Source: Solenopsis invicta (taxonomy: Eukaryota > Arthropoda > Insecta > Hymenoptera > Formicidae). From it: 64,000 nucleotides of DNA. Position 1 is the stretch's first letter, and each line of letters begins with the position of its first letter. Positions 35,351 through 48,845 of this stretch are shown here, one piece after another. A model generated the notes under the pieces. The model searched no databases, had not been told where the DNA came from, and saw only the letters and a list, made by a program, of their open reading frames with translations. The position numbers and the translations under genes were made by a program. Where the stretch lies: assembly GCF_016802725.1 (NCBI RefSeq), contig NC_052665.1, forward strand, positions 11,476,501 through 11,540,500, read 5' to 3'.

Positions 35351-35783
35351 TGTAAAAATTTTGCATTATTGAGTATTTATAAAATATTATAATACAGCTT
35401 TTATAGAATATTATAGCTTTCAAAATTTGTTGTGAAAATATATTACAAGAAATGTATCATAAAATAATAATAAATGCGTGACATATTTGTTTGTGATTAA
35501 AAAATATCAAATTATTTTATAAATTTTCATTATTTAATATTATGAAAAAGTATATTATAAAATACTAGTGAATTATGAAGCTTATGTATCGCTAAATTGT
35601 GGTAAAAGATATGTTATATTAGTTGACATTGATATTCTTTACATTTCTATAAAATCCGCTGAGATATTGTAAAAATATCACGTTTAATATAGAAAAATTC
35701 TCTTAAACAACCACTGAACATCCCATGAAATTTATTTTTTGAACACGATTAGCGAGTAACTTAAATCTTGGTTAGGATTCATT

Positions 35784-35868
35784 GATAAATCACATTAATT
35801 AATTGGCCGTATTGTTCAAATGCGATTTCTTAATTCTCTTTTTATCCGAAATCTTGGATCGATTTCTA
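35784..35868. repeat. Dispersed foldback repeat, copy 2
   Basis: CATTAATTAATTGGCCGTAT then TTGTTCAAATGCGATT, the partner of 10931-11012. Confidence 0.65.
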
Positions 35869-36820
35869 GTATCGCAAACACATGAGTTTACATAAGAAAA
35901 CCACACCAAAATAGTAATAAAAAATAGTAATAAAAAAAACACCTAAAAAAATATACAAAAAATCATGATTCGCGATACTTAGCTTGTATATCTGAGATAT
36001 CGAAAAAATTTAAGGATATCAGTAGAAATCTTGATATGTCTCTACTTAATAATTTAGAAACGGACACGTAAATTTAACGACACACATGTATTTTATGTTC
36101 TCAATATTTATTTATGCTCTTTCTTAATGTTATTGACATCATGTATAATCTTGTTTTTCTGCGAAATTTAACGTGTTTATGATCAGCGGCTCATTTCATT
36201 GTTGTATGAATCAGTACTTTGCATTGCGAAATTTCACATTTACATGACTAAAAGATGTATATCTTAACAAATTTTGAATGTACATTACCTAACTCATTTG
36301 GTGAGCCATCGCTTTCCGAAATTTATCGTGGTAATTGTTAATTATTTGATCACCTCACTTATAGAGTAATGATAGAATCTTGGTTCTTTATTCATTGCCA
36401 CTTGACCTTCCAATCACGTATCAGCGATAGGATTAATAATGGAGAAGTACTCGATTATTTTACCATAAAGATTTTAGAAATTTGCATTAGTGTGAAGACG
36501 GCCCAAAAAAGGAACTGAAACAGCTGATTATTGAATATAATCGGTAATTTTTTGTATAAGAATATAGCGCACTAATACCCGCAAGTACACTCTCACCTTT
36601 TAATTGTTTATCCTTGACAATTTCAAAATTTTATTATTATCTTGAAACTTAATAAAGTCAAAAAATTTAATCAACTTAACAAATTTCTTCTCAGTGTAAG
36701 GGACTTCATCGTAAAGAATATTAGTTGCTTATTGACGATAGCACTTAACAATTGGATAACAAGTTTCTAATAATCAATTAGTCCTAGAATGGAACAAAGT
36801 GTAATGCTGACCGAAGAAAG

Positions 36821-39800
36821 TCACGATTCCGTTCTGCTGGATATCTCGTTGTCTATTTCTATCTTCAGCTTCTGTTCCTCTTGTATAGTTTCCTCGTGTT
36901 GTCTGTGTCCTACTTGATCGTCCACGTTTACTTCTTCTTCCTCCTGTTCCTCCTCCTTCTCTTCTTCCTTGCCACTTCTTTGCATCACTTCTTTCTTCAC
37001 CGTTATAGTGTCGCCGTCGCGCTTCTCTTTGCGACTTTTCGTCTCGTGAGCGTTTTCGACCAATGTAGAGTGAACCTCTTCTCTTAGACGGTGGAAGGTC
37101 AATACGTGGTGATCCAATTCGGCGCTAAAGAAAAATTTGAGGGTGCATTTGGAGCAATCGTATGGTCGCGCGTCCAGTCCATGCTCCTGCAGCATATGAT
37201 TCTGCGAACAATTGCATTGTTTTACGTCTGAATAGAAGAATTGAAGTAACAGACTCCTGTTTCGGTATATTATACACTGTAAAATATTTTATATTTGTAT
37301 TAAAATTGATCCTTGTTAAAATTTATGAGTTAAATTTACAAAATTTCCGAGTATTAATTTAACACAATTGTTATTTAAAATTTTGTGTTAAATAAATATT
37401 TAACACTTTTTAGTGTTAAAATTACAAAGTTTATGGATAAATAAATAAATGGGAGTCCACGTTTGAGACATAATATTAGTAGATAATTAAATTACCTGAA
37501 GGCCAATGGGAGTTGTGAAGAGCGACTGGCAGATATAACAGCTAAGAGCAGCACAACCAGCGAAAGTGTGCTCTATTAAATGAATTTGCAGTTGCATAGG
37601 ACTAGCAGCTTCGAATAAGCACAAGTGGCACCGTAGAGCCTCCAAGGATGTTTTGGATGCCTCTAAGTGTTCTTTTTTTACGTGTTGCTGAATTTTGGCT
37701 TCAGTTGGAAACGACACCTAGAAATTTCAATATTTTACTTTGAAAATTATATTTCATTAAATATGTAAATTTAAAATTTATTGTCTTAAAAAAAAAAAGA
37801 AAAAAATTCTAAATTGTTAATAAAAATCACTAAAGTCTTCTACATTTTTATTATTTTTTCATAAATTAATTGTAAATTTTTATTGCGCTGTTTAAAAAAA
37901 AAGAAAAATTCCTATAAATTTTTAATAGAAATCTTCAAAATTTCCTACATATTTCTCATTTGAAAATTAATCATAAATAATAAAATAATATTTCTTCTAC
38001 GTTTAATTTCTTCATTATTATTTTAACAAAATAAAGATTGAATTTTTTTATTAGACTATCATAAAATTTTAGATTACTTCAACTCTTATTAAAATTATGA
38101 AAGATATTCCGTACTTGACACTGTATACAGGTATAGTTATTCGAGCCACTACTGACAGCCTTTTCGTGCTCGGCGATCTTATGTTTTTTCGCCTCTTCCG
38201 GATCTTCGAACTTTACACCGCACTCGTCGCACCGTTTATTACTCGTAATTCCTTCATTCCTCGATCGATCCTCTACCTTGAGTCTTCTCTCATGTTCCCA
38301 CTTGTCCTTGGATTCATCACATTGGTCATCCTTGCTCGCAAGCCAAGCCGTCTCGTACTTGGCCCGATGCTCATAGGTTGTCGAATTCAGAATAGGCAGT
38401 CCCTGAGAATGTCTCATGTAGCATGGTTTGCAAACTCTGAGCAGCTGTCCGCTTGTACTGGTAGGATTGGGTGGTAAATTGACAAAGTCCTCGGCTGCAA
38501 AATCGCGCAGGCACAGGCAGCAACCTTCATTTTGGCTTTTACTGCCACCAGGATTGGTGGGACTGGAACCGGCGCTACGTGATCCCGAAGATGTTCGTAG
38601 GTGATGCCGCGCGTGCAAACGACATTCCAGATCGCTGATCAGCGTCTGTCGGCAAACGACGCATGGCGCAGGCAGATGAGGCAGCGTATTGTCCAGCCGT
38701 TGTTGCGGATCCACGTTCTCCAGGCTGTGTCTTTGTACATGATCCAGGAACTGGCTCTCTGACGTGAGACAGCCGCGACATACCACGCACGTGTCGCTCA
38801 ATTGAATTTTGCAATGTTTTTGGAGCTTGTGTTCTGCCAGACTTGCGCCCGACGGACACACTTCATCACAGATGTTGCACTTGTGACGTCCACCCGGCTC
38901 GTTGGATGCGTGTTGAATCCTCGTATGAGATTCCAGTTCGCTTCGCGAACGGCAGACTTCGCCGCAATAGCCGCACGTTATGCTCAAAGAAGATACAGTC
39001 TTGTTGGAAAGCTTGGAAGGCGTGTGGGCGAATTTCTTGTGTGCTTGCAACTCAGCTTCGTTCGCAAATTCACCGCGTTCGCAAAGTTCGCACTGCTGAC
39101 TGGAATTCATGCCATAATTTGAACGTTTGTTATTATTGTCACGCTGATTCAGGGAATTGTTGTTACTTGAAGCTGGCGAACGGCCTCTCTTCAGAGATTT
39201 CGTCTAAAATTTGAGAAAAAAAGTTATTTTGAGAATAATATTAAAGATATTTTTGAATTATATTATATAGAATATATCTACATATACGTATGTATAATAA
39301 AACTGAGAGAAAAGAATTTTCTTCCTTATTACTTTTTTTAAAAAAGATTTTAAATTGTTGCTTATATCAATGAAACAATGATTGCATTGAATAGAGTATG
39401 TTAGTTTCAATCTAATACTGGTTCTTTAAAAATTTTGTGTAAATTTATTTCGAATTATTCTACATTTACTTAACAATTAACTTTATCTTGCTTTATTTCT
39501 TTTATTATAACTTTATTAAAACTTACTTCTTCCTGACTTTTAACCGGTCGATGAACACGTCCGTTTTCTCTGTTTCTGACTGATGACGTCTGGTCGGCTT
39601 GCACTGCCTGATGATGAACCTGAGCAACGTGACGATCCAATAGGAATTCCACCGCAAAACCTTCTCTGCAGATGGGACATCTATAAAGATTGGCCGAGTG
39701 GCTGGCCAAGTGAAGCTGAAGCTCGAGCTCCGAACTGCAGCAAGTCCCGCAGAAGACGCAACGCGTCGCGATGACACCGGGCGTTGAGGCCGGACTCCTT

Positions 39801-42800
39801 GTTATGGCACCGACAGGACTGCTGTTCATCAAGGACGGCGCGACGGGAGGAGGCGCGTGTACATTACGCACGTGAGCTGCCATTTCGGCTTCGCTTCTGA
39901 AGAAGTTTCTGCCATCACCGGGCGTCGCGTTAGTCCCCGGCGGTGAGTTCTCATTGTTGGACGACGTGCATACATTACATCGGTAGATCCGACACTCCTG
40001 GCTGTGTTTGACCGCGAAATGGACCTGTATCGCCACCTTGGAGTCGAACGTGTCCCGGCACAGAGCGCAACGGTACAAATGATGAGCGTGGGCATCCAGC
40101 AAGTGTCTCTGAAGTTGATCCGGATGCGGATAGAATTTCTTGCAAGCGCCGCATGCGAATTCCTTACTGATCTGGCCCAGATAGTGCTTGGTCAGGTGGG
40201 CTAGCATGTCCTCGCGTGCGGGAAAAACGGTTTCGCATTTGGGACATAGGTGTTGTCTGTTGGATATCTCTTGATTGCGATGGTCGGCTTGCAAATGGCG
40301 GGCCACGTGTTCGCGAAAAGATTCAAAATCCTTGAGCGCGGCGTCGCACTGACCACAGAGCAGGGTGTCAGTGGTATAAGCACCAGCGGCGTCCGCGGAT
40401 GGCCGAATCGGACGTTTGTTCGTGAGATCAGCGGCCTCCGGGACATCCTTGCTTCTCGATATTCTAGAGTCTCTCGCTGGAGTATTGTTGTATATGCCAC
40501 CGTTCAGTTTCGTCTCGCTGTAATCTATACCGGTCGTCAGTGCAGGACGACGATTCTCGCAATGTTGGAGAACGTAGTGTTCGGCGTAGGCTGCCGTCGA
40601 AGTGCACGGAATGCCACAAAGTGGACATATCACCATCGTCGCGCTGAAACCATCGTCCACTCGATGTGTCGACAACGAATGTTCGCGCAAGCAGGCCAGG
40701 GTGGAGAATTTCATGGTGCATTGATTACAAGTGAATGCGTTCTCATAGTGATCTCGTTCGCCGGCAGGCCTGTCGGCTCTCTCCTCGGGCGGGTATTTTC
40801 GGTCCGAGCGTAAGTCCTTCAAGCAATCCTGGCGATCGAGAGGTTTGTCGCGCGAGCAGAACACCGTTGTTTGCTGTTCGTTCGATGTTCTGTTTGGAGA
40901 CGGCGGCCGCGGCAAGCTCTCTGTACCGCTAAGGATCGCCTGGTGCATCGTGCGCACGTGCATCTGTAATTGTTGCATACAGCTGAACGAGTCGCGAGTA
41001 CAGTACATGCAGGCCAACTTCAAAGGCGAATTGAGAATCGGCGTAGTGGAGGTGCTACCAGTGCCCTGCGACGTCTTCAGAACGTTCCTCGGGTTTAGAC
41101 TAAAATTTAACGATGGCGACGGCGATGATGGTATCGGCGGTGACGATGTGCTGTGCGAGGAGACGCTTCTTCTACCATAATCGACGTCTTGGAGCTTGCC
41201 GACCGATTGGGAGGACGATGATTGGTGATGTTTCTTGTGAGACTGCATGTGCGAGGTTAAGGCTGCGGCTGAGCTGTAGCCTCTCGTACAAGCCGTGCAT
41301 TGATAAGGCCTCTGGGTGTCTGGGTGTCGTGCGTCTTCAAGTGGATTTTCAAGTGATCACTAAGAAAATTGTGAATATTCGTTTAAGTTAACAAATGACT
41401 AATGGTCTTACAAAGAAACGGTCAGAACTGTCGTTCACCGATTTTGATGTACGTGCTTTGGATATGTTGCAGAACATTAAAAAATATTACTCGTTGTTCT
41501 TATCTGCTTATCTCGGGGTTTAGAGATTGAAACACCCCCTCGAAAATAATAGATTTTTTTCGTTTTTAACGAATGTCTTTCAAACTGTGAGGTATTTGCA
41601 AAAATGTTTCATACAAAAATTTTATAGCTTTTTTTACTTTGTTTAACAGTATGTTCAAATTTTTTAAAAATCAGTTATTTTTGAGGGGGTTTCAACTCCT
41701 AAACCTCGAGATGAGCAGCTAAAAAATATAAGCCAAATATTTTTTAATATTCTACATACAACATATCCAATGTTCATCAGTGAAGAGCAGTTCAGATTCT
41801 GAAATTCTTTGATTTGCCAATAATTACATGATTATATCCTTTAGACTAATAAAATCGGATTTTAATAGCATTTTTATAATAATTTATTCGCTTGGTTTTT
41901 TCAATGCGTAAAAACTGTCGATACTTATAATTTTAACTCACGGTTACGTACGTGTAAACGCGTTAAATAGATTAGCCACTAAAAGATATAAAGTAAAATG
42001 GTTTTCGATAAGATATACTATTTCAAATAATTTTCTACATACATTTATGTGTTAAAAAAACATGGAAAACTTATTAATTGCCCAATAAAAATTTCATGTT
42101 TTTACATAAACATGATGTACTATTCAATAAAATAGTAATTTACTTCCAAATGATATTTTATTTATCAATTCCAATTGTCTTTTAAAAGCGAAACAACGGC
42201 AGCAAGTGGTCTCTCTATTTTAAAATTAAATCAGCCGTATTTTCTATAAAATTGAGATATCCGCGAGTACTATATACTATTCTTGGAATAGATGACCGAT
42301 GCTACAGACCGATGCTACTGATTGAATTATCTTTAAAACATTAAATTGTCTTTCGTTGTACAGATCGAGGATCTAATTCAGGAAATTCTATTTCCTGTAG
42401 TACGTGACAAGTCCATGTATATTAAGGTTCATCAGGAGTACCACGATGTCAATCATACTTGAAAATAGATTCGCTTCGTGAAGATATTTCGATTTTCAGC
42501 GCGGAAATCGGACATAAAACTATCGGATAACGTGGCAATCTTTAATAATACCACGGGACGTAATCAATGATGCTAATTTATCGACGGTTCGATAATTTCA
42601 TTCAATTTGAAGTAAAGTACTCGCGTTCAATATCGAATTAGATTTATCCATGATGCGATCGACAAGTCCAAATCCGAGGGAAAGAATTAAACGGCGGCGA
42701 TTCGATTAAGAGCGCGCAACGCGGGAAACTTAATGAAGACGGACGGATGGAGCTTGCTTGAAAATATTTTCCCACCTCAGAGGTAAATTAAGTGTCTCGC

Positions 42801-45800
42801 TAATAAAATCCTGAATGTATTACTTAGGTTGTGAAGGGACATCGATACTCAGGGAGATCGCACGAAGCACGCGATGACACTTCCATCGGTTGGAAAATAA
42901 ATAAATAATTCTCGTCGTGTTAAGAAGGGAATCTAGTTAAAATCATTCTTTGCACCATTGCTATTTTTATACGAGTGAGAAGGTATATTAACATATAAAT
43001 TTTAAGCATCATCGATTCTCCCGTATTTAAATATGCAAGAGCCACATAGGAAATCGTTACTTCAAGTTATAATAATGAATTAAGTGTTCGATATTTCGAT
43101 ATTGATTACTTTCAACCTATACATATAGCGAGTATATATGTATATTTTTTAACATTAACTTTCTTTTAGTTCTTTTAAAGTAATTAAAAATATTAGAAAC
43201 CATTGACTAATATTTATATTATTAATAACACGAGCCTGCGATTGTTAAATAAAATATATTTGTTTCAATTTGATATTGTTTTTCTGTGTATACGAAGATG
43301 CATTGTAGTACCGAGTGATGAATATAGCGCTGAGAGAATGCAGAGATTTCGGATTATCCGAGTCGAGCTCGGGTAACGACTCCGACAATTTTCGCGCTGG
43401 ACCTAGTCGATGAATAATTCATTGGTGGCCAGTGCATGCGTCTGTCCAGGTCGGCGGCGACGATGGAAAACTGAATCCGTGAGTATTTAAGGTGAGATCG
43501 GTCCGCGCGAGAGGCCCGAATGAGGAGACAAACGGTCAAGCGAGCTGTCTCGGCATGCCGAAACGAAGACAGACGGCGAATTTACTTCTGCACTTTACGC
43601 CTGAATTATTCATGTGCCACTAGGATTATCGCCTGTGTGAACTGCGGCTGTCCTATTATCGAACGTATCGTTTCGCGGTCAACCGTACACGACCAACGAC
43701 GACGTGAGAAGAAAAAAAATTGGGAAAAGGATAACAAAAAAACGGACAATAACTTCATTGAGTCTTAATAAGATTAATCAAAGTAGTAGCTAATCTTAAT
43801 GAAAATTATCGATTTAAGTAAAAGTATAAATTACATTTATTAATCAAACAAGTCCAAAGATTTTTGTTTCTTTTTTTCTTCAACTTCCTCAAAATATTAC
43901 TTAAAATTTACAAGTTTATTTCGAAATTTATTGCATATCCAAAGAAAAATATCATATTTACCTAATAAATGAGTTTAGGATAAAAAATTTTTTGGTTTTC
44001 GAAAATTAAACTTTTAACATCGGTTTTAATACAAATACAAAACAATACTTTTTCATATTGCATATCATTTTTCTATTTATATCACATGATATTTTTTGAT
44101 AATAAAAGAATGTCAAAAAGTATTTAAAATAAGAATTATTTTTATTGTTGCGAATCGTGCGCGAGATATATCGTTTTGATATTTTATATTTTTCCAGCTA
44201 TACCAGTTTAGAAAGAAATGCAGTTACGACAAACACATTTTATTTTCTCGCTTAAAATAATCACATTTGGTTTGTCCAAGATGAGAAGATATCAAGAAGA
44301 AAACAATTATTTAATATTGTGTTTGAAATGTTCGTTTCCAAAACATTCTGTGGTGTCTATTAAAGTTGTATTTTAAAAACAAAGTTTCATAAGGATTCGC
44401 CTCTTCAAAGTTAAATTTACGAGAAAAATACTTTATTTTCAAGGCTATTTGCGACTTTTATTACTTAAAGAAAAATAAATCTTATAATAATTACTTGGAA
44501 TTGCAACTTTGAAGTACTCAGTTGTTGAATGACAGAAAAAGATTTAAAACTTGCGTGGCGATTGGACTGTCTGATTTTTGGAAGAATGTAGAAATGGTGA
44601 GCAACCATTATGTATTAGAAGATCGCGTTTGGGATACTAAAAGGAAATGGAAATAAATGGTCCGTTAAACTCCACCCTCGCCGGTCCAAAGAGTTACTCT
44701 ATTGCGATGATTCGTGACGAGCTCGATCTCCGCTTTCATCAATGATAAAATGTTCATTTGTGCTATAAAGATTTAAGTGTGAAAAGTCGCTTGTTTAATA
44801 AAAAGTAATCATTTATCCTTCTACCAACTTGTGTACTTTTTTCTCCTTTTTTTTATAAACGCTTTACCTGCATCAATCAAGTATCGATACAAGTCAAGTT
44901 CCTTGTGAAAATAACAATTAAAATTTGGAGAAAAATCTGCCAACTTTTTTCTTACACAACACGTAACTCGATTAGATAGTAATTCTTAAGTTGTACTCAC
45001 AGATTTCTATTACTTTAGCTTTATTGAAGTTCTTAGGGTTAATGAGAAAGTGTATAAACGATACGATTGAAATGATATATCGTTGCGTGCCGCAATCTGT
45101 CATAAGCGAAAGGTTTGGTTAAGGGTTGACAGATCTCTGTATTGCACATTTAGTATGAGAACCACGGAGATTTTCACCCTTTTGTTGAGTCTCCCAAACC
45201 GAGTGCTGAGGTGGGAGGATGAATAGAGACGTGGCGTAAAGATCTGACGGCGCGATTATAATAGCGGCTGACAGGTGAGGAGCAAAGACTTGTTAGGACT
45301 TTACCCGAATGTTTGCAGTCGGAAAGCTTCGAAAGAAAAAGAAACTTATAAATAGATGTGAAAAATGTATATTTAGGAAACAATCGTTTCTTTAATATTG
45401 ACTTCAATCAATAGCACACGCAATTACGCGTAAAATGTAAAATTAGGATAGTCGTATCTCTCAAGTTGATAATTTTAATTAATTTGCATAAATTTCCTGC
45501 CAATTCAATCGTGAAATTCCGGAATTTAGATTCTTTGCGAAAGAAAGCTTACGACAATGAACGGAAATGCGAGGGATTGGCATAGCTTCGGCGGTCGCAA
45601 GCGCGACTTTAACGACCGGTGAAGGCGGACGAGCGGCAACGAGGCTCTTGACTAATGTTGTACCTGTTGTCCCGTAACACCTATGCGCCCTACCTGTCCG
45701 CTCACCCGGGCCCTGCGGGGGCCCGCCGCATATACACGAGTGCACACATACGTGTGTCAAGTTAAAAAAAGGTGCTTCGCGCGCGAGATCCAGCTTAGCA

Positions 45801-48800
45801 TTTCAATGCGTGCAAGACGATTCAATACCGAGCGTGCGTGCATGCGTACGTGCGTGCAGGAAAGGGTATATGAGCTACGCGTGAGAAAGAGGGAAACAAA
45901 CGGGCGTCGAGAGTCATGAGGAGGGAGGGAAGAAAGAAACAGCCACGTAAGAGAGTAAGCTTGACTAATGCCACCCGGGACCGCGGCCGTCGTGTGATCA
46001 TTACTCATTTGTCATCCGTTGGATCGGGGTCCCCTGGAATCAGTCGGAGGGGCCCCGTTGGGCCCCGCGCATTGCGCACCGATACAACCGGCAGCACCCC
46101 GTCGAGGTAGCGTATCGTTCAGCCATATGTTGCGTTTATGGTTAGCGCGCTAGCGCGATTATTTCTTTTACACCTTCATGATCCTTACTGATTGTGTGAG
46201 TATGTGCACGCGCGCGCGTGTATGTGTGTGTATTTTGATATAGTCCGTAATGTCAATTGAATCTTTTATTGACATGTATACGGTCAGAAAAGAGAATGTA
46301 GAATAATTACAACAAATTTAAAAATTTAGTTTTACGGTTTACATCTATGAGTTACCGCTTAAGAAGTTTGATGGTCAATGACGGAGTACTTTAGATTAGA
46401 TTCTCACCTTCTGGAGAAGGCGGCCTCACATTTCGAGCAACGATATCGCCTGTCCCCGGTGTGCAGCTTCACGTGACGATCGCGACTGCGCTTGTGCTTG
46501 AACAGTCTATTGCACCAACTGCATCGATACGGCATCTGATCACCATGGCTCTGCAATCAATACAATTGTATTGCATTACAGTACTGCTTTGATTATACAA
46601 TTTTTATTTTCATAAAAATAAGAAAGGATATAAATAATATTTTTTTGAAACTTTGGCTAAAATATCACAGTTACAACTCTTATCATTCTCCATCACGTAT
46701 CCAGATAGCCAAACCTGCAGAAACAGATTTCGCGTAGAGCTTGACAACTTTGAATGGCAAAATGATAAGAGCAACACTGTTTACACTATTTGATGCTGTC
46801 GACGAACAACCGAAACCTGCTGGCCATGATATGTCAATAGATTCGTCGCAGAAATCGAGTTGTGAATCCTGCTTGACTTCTGCGACGAATTTGCTGACAT
46901 AGGATGACAAGCAGACTTTGATAACAGATCCTGAGCTTAATGCGAATATCAATATTCCGCGTTTGAAATTTCATCAAGCGCGCGAGAGAAGTGAGAGAGG
47001 AGTTGGTAGAAGAGGAGGCAAGTAAGAAGTAGCGTCGACCGTTTGTCGGCCGCGGGACGCGTCACCCAGATCACGGTAACCGATATGATTTCATACGGTC
47101 ACCTTCTTTGTGCTGTGCGCTCCCGCTTACGGAGCTAAAGCGCTTCTCGTGGCTATGAAACGGTCGCGACAAGGTAAGTAAGCCTGGCACGTACGATGAG
47201 ACCGGTGAGGTAGTTGACTTTCGAGCCAGTCGGCTCCTTTGAAGAGACAATCTGGACGATGGGCGAAGCGATCGCCGCCTCTTGGTCTCTTGGTCGCTCG
47301 GGACCAAGGACCACCGACACTGGACAGCTCGCCGATGGCGCTGAAAAGGTCCGTGTGCTTGATAGTACTGTTCGATAATCGGATAACAATCAGATATTAA
47401 AAGACGAGTATTTGGCTGAGAATTCAAGCCATATGATTATAATCAGAATGTCAAAGTGTGTCATCAATAAATTATCGTGGCTAAGTAAATCTTATCAAAT
47501 TTCCTCTTATTTCTGGACGGTTAATCTTGAGATCCGTGCCAAGTTGAGAATCTTTAAGATTCAGTCGTTTGCGGATCCGTCAATGTTAACTTCGTGACGC
47601 GACAGGTTCACAAAGATTAAGATCATTCGCTGCGATTGTCGGTAGAGCCAGCATTGTGCATAGCATAAATAGACAGCTATCTGCCTAGACTCAGGTACTC
47701 GACTCTTGATTATCGGAGTCATATCTGCGCGCGATTCAGTTATGATGTATATATATGTATATCTAGTAGCGGAGACTTTCGCGTTGAGAGAAAAGAAAAA
47801 GCGAGGAGGAAGCCGAAGAGGCAGCCGCCACCTGGACGAATAACCTGATAACCGGTACAACCTGTTATGGGCACGACGCTACAGATTCTGACCCGATGAT
47901 GACCCGCGCTGGCCGGCCTCGGACGCGGAAGAACGAGCTAATGCCACCGCCATGCAAAATAGAAAAAACCAAAGAAGAGGACTCGCCACGCGTCTCTTCA
48001 AGGCAGAACACACTTGCAGCACCATTGTGGCGCGAAAACGCATTAACCTGCTCGCTTACGGGACTCGACGACCTCGCGGAATCACACCTCCATCCACACC
48101 TTTTTCTCACAAGGCGCGAGAAGAGAGGAGAACTTTACTCGCGACATGCGTGACGTGCATACTAATGCCAGTGACGAATGTCGATCCTTTTGGTTTCGTA
48201 TTTTACTTTTCTTTTTTGTACGAGACTAACCTTGTGTCTAATACAGACCCTACACAATCAATAATACTGTCAGTGTGCATCAATATTTTTACAAGCTAAA
48301 ATTATTTCCACGATTATATTATTCATGATTTGTGGAACTAGACTCAGAAAAAAGTTTCAAGAAAAAAAAAAATTTGTTTGAATCAAAAAAATTTGTGTAT
48401 TGCTAAATTTTTTTCGATTTAAAGACACTTTTTGGTTATTCTTTTTATCATTTTCTAACAGCACACTTCATCCAGGGGATGTCCCCAGAGACGTCCTTTG
48501 GAGATCTGTGCTGTTCTAAACATCTAGACGTACATTTTCAACATTTATCTTCAATAACAAAGTAAAGAGTATCTAGTGATCGAGGAAGTTGTTCGAGCAT
48601 CCTTACCTGTTCGTGTTTCTTCAGATAGCTGAGTCGAGGGAATGTTCTGTCGCAGAATTGGCAAGGATAGGGAGCGGCGGGATTATTGCCGTCGGGATTG
48701 GCGCCAACGTCAGCGTCGACCTCAGGCTCTGACGGAAAGCTGGCCGACGTCGGCGTTGCGCAGGAGGACGGCGTCTCGCCTCCGCGACGCGAGTTGGGTC

Positions 48801-48845
48801 CACCATCCTCGCTATGCCACGAGGAACTTCCGGTTTCTAGGGCCT
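36821..48845 (-). CDS. Oaz: Multi-C2H2 zinc-finger transcription factor, Oaz / ZNF423 / ZNF521 homolog; 5' end outside the called exons, frameshifted as assembled
   Basis: Minus-strand exons in transcript order: 48845-48607, 46550-46408, 41359-39527, 39203-38115, 37717-37496, 37201-36821 (TGA). I count about 24 C2H2 fingers over roughly 1,300 codons, as in vertebrate ZNF423/521. Diagnostic matches are YPCQFCDRTFPRLSYLKKHE, CNRLFKHKRSRDRHVKLHTG, SRSDHLKIHLKTH, YRCALCRDTFDSKVAIQVH and the last finger YDCSKCTLKFFFSAELDHH. These factors bind GC-rich DNA and partner with EBF/Collier or SMADs in neural and BMP programmes (family knowledge). Exon 41359-39527 contains an exact 8-bp tandem duplication (41313-41328) that shifts the frame between HLKTHDTQ and RPYQC and gives a stop 17 codons later. 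One copy alone restores the frame and finger spacing. The first exon here begins in mid-codon, so the start codon is upstream. Confidence 0.9.
41313..41328 (-). other. 8-bp tandem duplication causing a frameshift
   Basis: The plus strand reads TGGGTGTCTGGGTGTC, two abutting copies of TGGGTGTC. With both copies the exon is 1833 nt and its two ends disagree in phase. With one it is 1825 nt and both junctions fit. The linker H-D-T-Q-R-P-Y-Q-C then has the same length as the H-T-S-N-K-P-Y-K-C linker of ZNF521. Confidence 0.95.
41421..41800. mobile_element. Long-TIR MITE (GGATATGTTG family) in the Oaz/ZNF423 intron
   Basis: Arms of about 125 bp. Left: TCAGAACTGTCGTTCACCGA ... CTTTGGATATGTTG ... 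ATTAAAAAATATT ... CTTATCTCGGGGTTTAG. The right arm on the minus strand has the same words in order (CATTGGATATGTTG, ATTAAAAAATATT, CTCATCTCGAGGTTTAG). No transposase. The end lies 62 bp from an exon boundary. Confidence 0.75.
46203..46235. repeat. GT/CG microsatellite
   Basis: GTGCACGCGCGCGCGTGTAT followed by GTGTGTGTA. Simple sequence. Confidence 0.85.
46551..48606 (-). other. Oaz/ZNF423 homolog intron, 2 kb
   Basis: GC-richer patches lie at 46960-47370 and 47700-48160, with short open frames on both strands. None has a finger motif or a phase-compatible splice link to the neighbouring finger exons. Likely regulatory intron sequence; nothing specific identified. Confidence 0.45.

Larger units (their letters stand above)
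35161..36820. other. Intergenic region between the unknown gene and the Oaz/ZNF423 homolog (tail to tail)
   Basis: 1.66 kb holding both 3' ends: AATAAA at 35469-35474 (plus), dispersed repeats at 35241-35350 and 35784-35868, and a short TTTAATCAACTTAACAAATT repeat near 36665. Nothing else recognised. Confidence 0.6.
41360..46407 (-). other. Oaz/ZNF423 homolog intron (between finger exons), 5 kb
   Basis: Begins with a long-TIR MITE beside the downstream exon (41421-41800). It has GC-richer stretches at 42640-42790, 43310-43700, 45150-45300 and 45540-46110. The last includes hairpin-forming CGGGCCC..GGGCCCG near 45707 and runs of GGGGCCCC near 46050. No coding exon with a finger motif was found on either strand; the GC-rich patches are candidate enhancers. 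Confidence 0.5.

Noticed and set aside
40250..40813. 187-codon plus-strand frame
   Set aside because: It is the antisense shadow of the zinc-finger exon 41359-39527, whose minus-strand fingers are unmistakable.
47154..47185. ATGAAACGGTCGCGACAAG followed by a perfect GTAAGT donor, plus strand
   Set aside because: Looks like a first exon, but only six codons are present and no compatible downstream exon was found in the intron of the opposite-strand gene.
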